Part shown: piece by piece, positions 22,801 through 31,400 of the stretch | Numbering within the stretch: position 1 is the first letter of the stretch | Layout: each line of letters opens with the position of its first letter | Source: Symbiodinium natans | Lineage: Eukaryota; Sar; Dinophyceae; Suessiales; Symbiodiniaceae | DNA: 64,000 nt | Reading direction: 5' to 3' | Assembly: GCA_905221605.1 (NCBI GenBank) | Contig: CAJNDS010002255.1 | Coordinates: forward strand, 89,501 to 153,500 | Program-made: the position numbers and the translations under genes | Notes under the pieces: generated by a model | Databases searched by the model: none | What the model saw: only the letters and a program-made list of their open reading frames with translations | Told to the model about the DNA's origin: nothing

Positions 22801-24496
22801 AAACCCTAAACCCTAAACCCTAAACCCATGTGACTGCTTGGCGTCTCAAACTCGGTGCTCCCGAAAAATCACATCTTCAAGCCACCAGCGGTGGATCTGC
22901 GTCTGAAGCACGGTCACGTGGGCCATACAGGTCCAGGGGATTTGGAAAGCTGAGGGCGGTGCGTAACAAGGGTGGCGGGCCTTAGGTTTATGAGGTCTAG
23001 GGGGGGGGAGGTCTGTATAGGGCTTGTGGAGGGGTTGATAGGGGTTCTGATGCAGAGTGGGCTCATCCAAACTTTGGGGACCCCAAACCCGTCCTAGCAA
23101 TAGCGACCTAAGCAGCGTGCCCTTCTTCCCAAAGCAGCCCACGAATGCTTCTACCTGGAGTTGACCCATGCCCGACGTGCTAAACAACTGTGCAGTCTTT
23201 GTGCCCGCGTGGGCAATGCCAGCAAAGGAAGACGAATTCTCAGAGGCGGATCTGTCTTGAGCTTGTGGCCCAATTTTTCAGGGGTTGAGCTACGTCTTCG
23301 GGTTTGAGAGGCCAGGGCCCCTAAACCCTAAACCCTAAACCCTAAATCCTAAACCCTAAACCCTAAACCCTGAACCCTGAACCCTAAACCCCAAACCCTC
23401 ATCCGTACTAGGGTCATGTCTCTCGAAGTCTGGGGCTTTGAGATCCGTCATCTCACTGCTTTAGTCTTGGCGGCGGATCTGTCCAGAGGGGTGGCCTGCC
23501 CGTCCCCACACATGCACTCGCAGTGCATGGGATGCCATGGGACTTCACGGACTCATCTTGTGGGAGGCGGCTAGGGTACGCGACAGACAAGGTACCAAGT
23601 GCGCACATGATGTGCCTGATGGGCTCATGAATATTCAAGTCGAACATTGCGACAGTCGAAATCCAAACCCTCTCAACACGCCCTCTCAACACGACTCCTG
23701 GTGCCTTATGACCCCGTGAAAGCACTAGCAGACACTGGCATGTTTGAAGGCGCTGTGTCTTGAGGCTTGTGCAGCTACACTATACTATACTACATTCTTT
23801 TCTATACTATACTATACTATTCTATACCATACTATACTCTACTATACAAAACCATACTATGCTATACCTCAACCCATGCTGGAACGGCATTCCTCGAAAG
23901 AGATGAAGAGCACGTGGCTGGTCCCCTCGAGCCGCGCGAAGCTGAGCACCTCGCTCGAAGGGAAACAGCTGAGGCTTTAGGGTTTAGGGTTTAGGGCTAG
24001 GGTTGAGGGCTCAAGATTTTTTAGGGTTTACGGTTTAGGGAAAAGTGATGTAAACACATCAAGGTGTTCTTGGAGAAGGAGAAATCACGAGGCTTGAGAG
24101 GCTGCTACGAACACCGTGCTCTCGCGTTGGCACCTGGCTGATGTCCTAGCTCTCCAGCCTGGCGTAAATGCGCCGCAAACCCCTTTTTGTAAGCCCCACA
24201 AGTGAACAGTAACCCTAAAAACCCTGTAAACCCTATCAACCCCACAAACCCCGCAAACCCTACAAACTCAACCCTACACCCCCCCCCCGCCCCATAAACC
24301 CAAAAAAATCACACCTGAGAGGCCCTATAAACCCTTGAAAAAAACACCAACAACCTATAACATCCTATAAACCACCCTATAAACCCTAAACCTCCCAGCA
24401 AAGTCGTCCCAAAGCCTTCCCCGCCCTTGAGGGGCGGACCTGTTTCGGCTTGAGCTTGCGGGACTCCCCCCGGGCCAAAGCTTCGCCTTCCTCCAT
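19862..24496 (-). other. repeat-rich tract with unassigned minus-strand exon-like islands
   Basis: No family was recognised. Islands that read open with AG|G acceptors include 19862-19942, a terminal-like exon at about 21015-21110 (ending QSPQSLFITF, stop), about 21190-21250 (IVDECPRCRPLDLKIDSYK), 21855-21965 (possible RPB4 N-terminus), about 23095-23160 (VEAFVGCFGKKGTLLRSLLL, GT donor), about 23450-23690, 23875-23965 (VLSFARLEGTSHVLFISFE, GA donor) and 24438-24496 (EEGEALARGESRKLKPKQ). CCCTAAA arrays lie at 21582-21640, 21775-21846, 21963-22060, 22770-22827, 23319-23402 and, degenerate, 24205-24392. Parts of one or more minus-strand genes are likely, but similar islands inside known introns show that such calls can be false. 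Confidence 0.35.
23780..23870. repeat. (CTATA)n microsatellite
   Basis: Imperfect tandem CTATA pentamers with interruptions. Confidence 0.9.
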
Positions 24497-24526
24497 GTTT
24501 AGGGTTGGGGTTTAGGGTTGGGGTTT

Positions 24527-24531
24527 AGGGT
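24527..24531. repeat. target-site duplication, left (AGGGT)
   Basis: AGGGT directly before the left LTR and again directly after the right LTR (34948-34952). Both are part of TTTAGGG repeat sequence, so the target was an interstitial telomeric array. Confidence 0.8.
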
Positions 24532-24782
24532 CTCGCGTGGGCAGGAAGCTCCACAGCGGGGTTACGCAGGGCTCTTTTTGTCACCAGGCAGCAACAACAC
24601 AACAAAAGACCAGAAAAGACATGTTCTGATAGGAGTCTGTGTCCTATAACGTCTGTGCTCATACTGTACACTATACATATGCGATTTCTAAAAAGAGAAC
24701 TTGCTGGTGGCCTGGGCCCCTGTAGACCTTGGGCCATGTGATAGCAGCATAACTCTGAACATGAACTCTTTGTGCACTCGCG
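24532..24782 (-). repeat. 3' LTR of the copia-type element (251 bp)
   Basis: Identical over 251 bp to 34697-34947 by direct reading. On the plus strand both copies start CTCGCGTGGG and end GCACTCGCG. The boundary is fixed by the adjacent polypurine tract (24783-24791). The LTR does not have plain TG...CA ends unless the flanking CTCGCG is excluded on both sides. Confidence 0.95.
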
Positions 24783-24791
24783 CTCCCCCTT
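24783..24791 (-). other. polypurine tract
   Basis: On the minus strand AAGGGGGAG directly abuts the 3' LTR, the expected primer for plus-strand DNA synthesis. About 210 bp of untranslated sequence separate it from the ORF2 stop. Confidence 0.85.
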
Positions 24792-25001
24792 GGTGACGCG
24801 TCACCAACTGTATGACGGGAGGCAAAGCATCATCATTCCAAATGTCGAATAGGGCTCTCACTGGATCCTGCGGCCTGGGATGCTTTCCCGGCAGGGTCAA
24901 GTGTAGCCTCGTTGAAGCAAAATGCTTCGTTGAAGATGGGTTCGATATGCCTCAGTCCGGCCTGGAGTGTTTCCCCGGCATGGGTGAAGCAAAAAACTCA
25001 T

Positions 25002-28000
25002 CTACCCTGTTGGGTAAAGGCGTCGCACATCGACCTCAAGTTCAGTGCGACCACGCCACTCGTGTTCATGGTACCGGCGAGCAGCTTCTGGGTTTCGCCA
25101 GTTGTCATCATAATACTGTCGCTCACCAGCTGCATATATGGCTAGCGTCCTCCTGCGGCCTGTGAGTGCTCCCAGAGGAACGGGCAACCTGGTCTGCGCT
25201 GGGTCGAAGCGACGAACTCTCACGACAGCGTGCCAGCGTACTAAGACAGTTGGTCTCTCTGCATCGTACTGAAAGAAGTCCTGTCGAAACTCTGGCGGCG
25301 GTGCCTGAAAAAGTGTGGATAGATCTCCACCCCATGATGTCCTCGTCAGCCGCATTTCCCTCATAGTTGGCTGCAGCGTGGGGGCGGGCCAGCCGACCCT
25401 GAGGATATAGGGCGGATCAGGTGGATGATTGAGCCGTAGGGGCCTTGCTTGCAATGGGCCTCTAGGCTGGGCGACTACGTCTCTGCGGACAGGCTCAGGC
25501 GGGTTCGCTGGCGCGTCTGCTGGGCCTGGCATAAACACCTGAACCTCATCATCAGCAAAGGCAAATGTGATAGGGCGGCCTTGAGGCTCTACATCAGGCT
25601 CCTGCTGCGCTACAGGTCTTGGGGGCCTTCGCCTCAAGCCTTCTTCAGGGGTCATTGCGGGAACGGGTTCCCTAACACGAGCAACGCGGGCCTCATCAGG
25701 ATCTGGGCCTTCATACTCATCTTCGGGCTGTTCAGGAATGAAAAGCTCTTCAGGTTCTGGGGCTGGGAGTCTCGGCCTGAGGAGTTCCTCGGCAAGACGA
25801 AACACTGCCCTCAAACAAGCCTTACATGTTTCCCAAACTGCAATGGACGTGATTGAGATTAGCACAGCAAAGACTACAAGAGACCAGTCTTCACTACTCT
25901 GTGTCCTGTCCTGGTCCTTAGTGGCTCTGGCGTTGCACAGGCAACAGGCCAAAATGACTGCCCTTAGGCAATCCTTCACGTGCTGAACGGATTTTGCCTT
26001 AGTGGTTTCGGCAGGCGGATCCTGCGCAGACATTCCCAGCACTGCCATCAACGTCTTGATCCTCTGCGGGCCAAGTGCCTTAGTCCCTATATCAGCACCA
26101 TTCTTGTCTCCACCTACATGCACGAAAACGAGCAATTTCATGTCGGACCTCTCTTTCAGGACTCTAGCCCTAATTTTCAGGTGACGGGTTCTCCAAGAAA
26201 CAGTGGGGCTGTTGATCACTGTGATAGCACTCAGGTTGTCGTTTGCAACAAACACCCTTGGTTCATGCTGCCACAGTTCACGAGCAAGTCCTACATGTGC
26301 AACTGCATAGTTACTGCCAGTAGTAGTGGAGAGAAGTTCTGCTTCACATGAAGACTGCGTGCAAAATGGCTGCCTTGTGCTGACCCAGCCAACAGTAGAC
26401 CCTTCACAGCGAAGCACGGTGCACTCATGAGACCTATCACCTCCTGGTGCGTGCGACGCATCTGTGTATGCCTGCAGCACGTGCGTGTAGTCTTGCGTTC
26501 CTACAAGGTTGTACTCATCTCTGTCCTTAGGGCCTGCGAAAACAAGACCTACCGACGGCGTCACAGACAAGTAACCTAGAACCTGCAGGGCCTGCCTAAA
26601 CGTGAACTCAGGGTCCTTTGTGCTCCACTGTGCAAGCTTGGAAACGGCGTAGCAAAGGTCAACCCTAGTACGAATCGACAACCACAGCAGTTCACCTACA
26701 ACTTGTTGGCACTTCCTAATGCTTTCGGTGTTGGGGTTAGGGACGGCAACAGGGTCCTCCAGTCCTTGCGGAAGAGGCTGCACAGAAGCGACAAACTCGT
26801 TGGTGTACCTACTCAGCAAGTCCTTTGCGTAAGCGGTTTGAGTCACAACCAACCTGCCCTCCCTTGACCAGTACAGCTCTAGTCCTAAAAAGCGAACTGG
26901 ATTCGACGGGTCACTTCCAACCTTCTCTGGGTCAGAACACGTCCACTTTTCACAAACTGCCCTAATGATCCCCTCGCCTAAATCCTCTATACCTGACCCA
27001 AGAATATCGTCAACGTAGACAGCGATCCACCCGAGCACTTCCTGGGACTGCGCAGGCACAGGAAAGTCTGGGTCCTGAACGAGAACTGTCTCAACGTCAA
27101 CAACAAACCAAACGCACTCGTCAGCAAGAGACTGCACTAGCTTCAAAAGCTTGCTTTTCCAGGGAATTTTCAGGGTACGAAGTTCAGCGTCTCTCGTGAA
27201 ACCCCAGTCTCTTGGACTTTGGTCAAGACCGTAAACTGCCTTTTTCACTATGAGGAAAGTACCCACAGGCACGACTCCTTTGGACACTAGGATACGTGGA
27301 GGGTTCAGGACAACGTACTCGGCTGGGTTCTCGCTCTCCGGCGAGTCCCGGCGGACCGCGTGAGCAGTTCCAGCGTGAGCTACTGCTTCTTGTGCACCCT
27401 CACGGTTCCTAGGTAACAGTTCTGAGTTCAGGAAAGCAGTCTTGATGTCTACAGACCAAACAGGCATTCCACGACGTGAGCTATATGCTAACAACACGCG
27501 CAGGTGAGTAAGGTCAACTCCACTAGAGTAGAGGTCATGTTTCCTCTGGGCCTTGGACTCTCCTAGGCACGTGCCAAGAAAGTTACCACAAGCAACTATT
27601 CGGGCTTTGAGCCTACCTTTGGGGGCCTTGATACTGCAGATAAGCTTTGAGGGAATGACAGTGACCTTCACACCCTTGGCGCTCAACTCGTCCAGCCTCT
27701 CCTGCGTCACAGGCTCAAGCGCCTCTTTGTCCTCAGTAAGGGACGGGAACTCTGCGACGACTGCTGGTCGCCACACCTCGAAGTTTTGAAGAACTTGCCA
27801 GTTCGGTACGATCTTGGTCTGCAACACCTGCTCCGGCGTGTCCTCTTGAACCGCGTTCTCATCAAGAGTTTCCGGAAAGGATGCTTCACACACGCAGACA
27901 GCAACCGCACTTTCGTCACGCAAGTTCAAAGCACGCAACTCGCACTCCAACTCCTCACGCTTCACGAGCAGGTCAGAGAGGATGGTGCCCTCACAGGCCT

Positions 28001-31000
28001 CCTTTAGGCCATGCTCTTCAAAGGCTGTGATGAACTCTTGTCGCTCATGGGCGATCAGCTTGCTCACCACACTGTGCTCGTTAAGCAGCCCTTCAAGCGC
28101 CCACGCATCACCCTCAAGCTCGCGCGGTTCTAAAAACAGAGCCTGCTCAACTTCTTGCTCATAGGCCTCCTCGTCACACGCTCTGTCTGGCGTGTCTTCA
28201 AGGTTAGTTGGCCGAAAACTGTCGAAAAACAACTGTGCTTCGAACTCCTCGCACCCTACCGCACAACAGCAAGGTACGCTCATGGACAGGTCTGGCTCGG
28301 CAGACACCTCACGCTCAACGGTTGCCTCTGGCGACACCCCAGCAAAGCACACGGCGTCAAGCTTCACAAACAACTTGCTGCAAACAACACAGTCACGCTC
28401 ACAGCAACTACAGGTACATGCGGCGGCCTGCTCTTCAGCAACAGGACCTACGCCTTCACTCTCAAGCTTTTTTGGGTTTTGGATTATGCTATTTTTAGGG
28501 TTTTTGGGATTTTCAAGCTCTTTCAGAGGGGTGGCTCCCCCTTGCTGTGCAACAGCAACATTGGAAAACTGCTCTTGTGGGGGAACGTTGAACCCCAAGC
28601 TTGTCAACTCCGCACGCTCCGCTCCTTTGAGCTTATCCGGGCGGCTCACCGTGTAAGCAGAGAGCACAACTCGATGCTCTCCACATGGCCACGGTTCAGT
28701 GCAATGCCACCGGTGCGAGTTGAACTGAAACGGCTGTCCTAAGGGAAAAACTTGTCCTTGCGCAACTTGTCCTGTAGGAAGCGTTTTGCAAACCGCTGGT
28801 CCACGTTGCTCATCACCACTGACAGTTTGCACCCACAAGCCACCACCACGAGACGGCGCTTGCACAGTAACTATGTGGTTTGGGTACAACGGATGATTGT
28901 GAACATCACGATGCAACACTGCCTCAGCGTCAGTACTCAAAACAACGGTAGTAAACTCAGCATGTGGCACAGCATGCCGCACAAGCTTGGTCAACAACGC
29001 TGCAACACCTGAGTAACGCTTCGTGTTCTTGGTCACACCTGACACGCCACCATGCACAAACTGACCAAACACATGATGCTTGCCAGAGTGTAGGCGCTTG
29101 CCATTATCACGCGACGCGTCAAGGTCAGAAAGAGACAACTGAGCAACAAAGGCCAAAGCCGCATCAACATCAAACGGCGTTGTAGCAGCAAGCTCACGAG
29201 CACATTGGTCAACGGCCTGGGGTGTTCCCCGGCTTTCGCAACCAACTTTTGCAAGCACAACGGGCCGTCTGGCACTATGCCGGCGCACTGGGGCTGGCAG
29301 CTCTCCCTCTTCAAACGGTGGATCGTCGCCATCAGGATTGGTGGCAACTACCTGTAAGTTTGGGCTGTCGCCGTGAAACAACTTCGTCGCAAGCTTCAAC
29401 ATGTCACCGACCAACACAACATAGCCATGTTTTACAAGGCTGGCGGGGCACAACACAATACCGTCTTCGGCACGGGCCTTCCACTCTGACTGACGTCGGC
29501 GATGCCACGTCCTAGTAAGTATCTGTGTTTTAGTGCCGTAAGGCGCCAACGTGGGCTGTGGCCATCCCAAGCGGGCAAGCGTGTCTGACCGCCACCTCGC
29601 GGCGACCGCTCTTGCGGCGCAGGCCCACTTATCGGGGGAATGTGCGTTAGCTAGCAGAATAGTACGAACCTGCTGCTTTAGTCGGCGTACGACATTTTCA
29701 ACCCTGCCGTTGCTGTTGTGCTCTTGGGGCGCAGCTGCAGTGTGCAATATGCCACGCGCGTCAACGAAACGCCTAAATGGTGTCGAGATGAACTCGGACC
29801 CTGCGTCTGTATGGATTCGCGCAATCGGCAACTTCAGCACCTCAAGCTGCGCACAAATCCGGGCAGTAGCATGCGCAACTTCGTTCGGACCTTTGGAGTC
29901 AAGGGGTTCAACAAAGACAAGCTCAACCATTTTAATGGGGCGGTTTTCGGCATCAGCTTCATCGTCCAGCTTAGCCTTATCTTCCGCACAGCGCTCAAGC
30001 AACTCACGACCTGCAGCGTGGCTGCCACGCGCGGGGTACAACTTATCACCGAACCACTCATCTAGAGCGCGATCCTCTTCACTAGGATCTACAACTGAAG
30101 GCTCGTAGCCCTCACAATCACTTGGGATGCTGGGCTCGTTCGGGCACTCGGCCTGAGGACCTCCCCGGCTTATGTCGAGCTCCTCACAAACCTCACCCAA
30201 CACAACACTCCCCCGAAGTTCACTCGAGGCATCCGCGCCAGCATCTGGCATCAGCGAACCCTCCCCCGAACCCGGAAGCTCATGACACTTACTCCCTCGC
30301 TGACCATCGGGTCCAACTCGGGGCACTCCAGGATCGCCATCACCATCCAACCCTGGTTGATTATCGGGCTCGGCCTCAACCTCCCTAGGTTCATCTGGCT
30401 CATTTCCCAAATCCACCTGACTAGCGCGCTCTTCATCAGGATTTGCCGGAGTTTGGGACTCTGCCAACAAGGGCCGACCACGCACGTCAACAGGAACTGT
30501 GTAAACCGCAGTCAATAGATAACGCCTACGATGACTGAGTTCGTCCTGCGACTTTTTGTACGGACCTGGACAATCAAGCGACAATACAAAGGCCTGTGGT
30601 GCGCGGACTCGTCTATGTTGCCTTTGGGTAGCGGTCCCGATCACACAATCTCTGCATGTCCTTAATGGTGGCCAATGTCCATTCTTTACATGTGTTTCAA
30701 AACTAATCTTGGAAAGTTTGAGTTTGGGGCTCCCCGACACAACGGCCTCAAGCTGAGCACACACAATGCGCAATGCACCTGGCGCCCATGCCGCCCATCG
30801 AGCAGACTCCCCAACAGTGGATTGGTTTGGATCACCCACTCCCTCACCCTGCCAACCCGGACCCCTCACACTCATGGCGCTCATCGGCTGTGTGGACGCC
30901 CACGTAGTTGGCTTCCTTTTAGGGTGGCCAAGCGGTCCTTGATCCCCATGAATTTGCTTTAACCCCAGCAATCGCTCAACTGCTAGGTAACTCGGAGTGG

Positions 31001-31400
31001 CCCACATTGAAGGGTATCCATCTGGGGCCTCATGCTCCATGACCTCAGGGCTCAGGTACGACTGAGGGTCCTGGGGATTTTCAAACAACACCCAACATCG
31101 ACTCCTGAACGTGTAGGTACCGGCATCCCCTGCCAAGGTGCTTCCCACGCGTTTTACGCACTCATCAGCTGTCCCGTCTACCCAGGTAACTGCTCGTGAT
31201 GCCAACAATGCCAACATGTACATGCGATGCAAAAGGACATCAGATTCATACACCTGCGACTGCTGAGAGGGAGTCAAACCGGGCAAACCATGCACATGGG
31301 GGCTCATGGGGGCCATCGCGAGCTCGAAGTGGGGGTGGACCTCCCTCCCGAAACCGACACCTCGAGAATGGACCACAGGGCGGACCCCCGAGCACCGCAT
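25002..31400 (-). CDS. retrotransposon Pol: MTase-like C-part, integrase, 2OG-Fe(II)-like, RT, RNase H
   Basis: 2132 codons. Residues about 29-170 carry LFENPQDP and QGPLGHPKRKPTTW, the second half of a C5-methyltransferase-like domain. Integrase: zinc ligands H237, H242, C249, C252; catalytic D276, D532, E568 (D-x35-E), with an acidic insert of about 190 residues between the first two. Residues about 770-920: H830-R-D832, H899 and R910, the HxD...H...R pattern of 2-oxoglutarate/Fe(II) dioxygenases. Reverse transcriptase: first aspartate D1318 (WSVDIKTAFLN), YVDD at 1462-1465. RNase H: D1647, E1686, D1721, D1770. A further 340 residues include one hydrophobic stretch (about 1841-1857). The ATG at 31400 is probably not used; expression likely needs a frame change from ORF1. 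Catalytic residues look intact. Confidence 0.93.
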   Translation of the reverse strand: MRCSGVRPVVHSRGVGFGREVHPHFELAMAPMSPHVHGLPGLTPSQQSQVYESDVLLHRMYMLALLASRAVTWVDGTADECVKRVGSTLAGDAGTYTFRSRCWVLFENPQDPQSYLSPEVMEHEAPDGYPSMWATPSYLAVERLLGLKQIHGDQGPLGHPKRKPTTWASTQPMSAMSVRGPGWQGEGVGDPNQSTVGESARWAAWAPGALRIVCAQLEAVVSGSPKLKLSKISFETHVKNGHWPPLRTCRDCVIGTATQRQHRRVRAPQAFVLSLDCPGPYKKSQDELSHRRRYLLTAVYTVPVDVRGRPLLAESQTPANPDEERASQVDLGNEPDEPREVEAEPDNQPGLDGDGDPGVPRVGPDGQRGSKCHELPGSGEGSLMPDAGADASSELRGSVVLGEVCEELDISRGGPQAECPNEPSIPSDCEGYEPSVVDPSEEDRALDEWFGDKLYPARGSHAAGRELLERCAEDKAKLDDEADAENRPIKMVELVFVEPLDSKGPNEVAHATARICAQLEVLKLPIARIHTDAGSEFISTPFRRFVDARGILHTAAAPQEHNSNGRVENVVRRLKQQVRTILLANAHSPDKWACAARAVAARWRSDTLARLGWPQPTLAPYGTKTQILTRTWHRRRQSEWKARAEDGIVLCPASLVKHGYVVLVGDMLKLATKLFHGDSPNLQVVATNPDGDDPPFEEGELPAPVRRHSARRPVVLAKVGCESRGTPQAVDQCARELAATTPFDVDAALAFVAQLSLSDLDASRDNGKRLHSGKHHVFGQFVHGGVSGVTKNTKRYSGVAALLTKLVRHAVPHAEFTTVVLSTDAEAVLHRDVHNHPLYPNHIVTVQAPSRGGGLWVQTVSGDEQRGPAVCKTLPTGQVAQGQVFPLGQPFQFNSHRWHCTEPWPCGEHRVVLSAYTVSRPDKLKGAERAELTSLGFNVPPQEQFSNVAVAQQGGATPLKELENPKNPKNSIIQNPKKLESEGVGPVAEEQAAACTCSCCERDCVVCSKLFVKLDAVCFAGVSPEATVEREVSAEPDLSMSVPCCCAVGCEEFEAQLFFDSFRPTNLEDTPDRACDEEAYEQEVEQALFLEPRELEGDAWALEGLLNEHSVVSKLIAHERQEFITAFEEHGLKEACEGTILSDLLVKREELECELRALNLRDESAVAVCVCEASFPETLDENAVQEDTPEQVLQTKIVPNWQVLQNFEVWRPAVVAEFPSLTEDKEALEPVTQERLDELSAKGVKVTVIPSKLICSIKAPKGRLKARIVACGNFLGTCLGESKAQRKHDLYSSGVDLTHLRVLLAYSSRRGMPVWSVDIKTAFLNSELLPRNREGAQEAVAHAGTAHAVRRDSPESENPAEYVVLNPPRILVSKGVVPVGTFLIVKKAVYGLDQSPRDWGFTRDAELRTLKIPWKSKLLKLVQSLADECVWFVVDVETVLVQDPDFPVPAQSQEVLGWIAVYVDDILGSGIEDLGEGIIRAVCEKWTCSDPEKVGSDPSNPVRFLGLELYWSREGRLVVTQTAYAKDLLSRYTNEFVASVQPLPQGLEDPVAVPNPNTESIRKCQQVVGELLWLSIRTRVDLCYAVSKLAQWSTKDPEFTFRQALQVLGYLSVTPSVGLVFAGPKDRDEYNLVGTQDYTHVLQAYTDASHAPGGDRSHECTVLRCEGSTVGWVSTRQPFCTQSSCEAELLSTTTGSNYAVAHVGLARELWQHEPRVFVANDNLSAITVINSPTVSWRTRHLKIRARVLKERSDMKLLVFVHVGGDKNGADIGTKALGPQRIKTLMAVLGMSAQDPPAETTKAKSVQHVKDCLRAVILACCLCNARATKDQDRTQSSEDWSLVVFAVLISITSIAVWETCKACLRAVFRLAEELLRPRLPAPEPEELFIPEQPEDEYEGPDPDEARVARVREPVPAMTPEEGLRRRPPRPVAQQEPDVEPQGRPITFAFADDEVQVFMPGPADAPANPPEPVRRDVVAQPRGPLQARPLRLNHPPDPPYILRVGWPAPTLQPTMREMRLTRTSWGGDLSTLFQAPPPEFRQDFFQYDAERPTVLVRWHAVVRVRRFDPAQTRLPVPLGALTGRRRTLAIYAAGERQYYDDNWRNPEAARRYHEHEWRGRTELEVDVRRLYPTG

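Noticed and set aside
30251-31061. Plus-strand frames across the retrotransposon (28155-28742, 29551-30108 and others)
   Set aside because: They are antisense shadows of ORF2, which has full catalytic motifs.
31400-31400. ATG at 31400 as a true Pol start
   Set aside because: The first residues do not match the methyltransferase-like domain, which begins in ORF1; entry by frame change is more likely.
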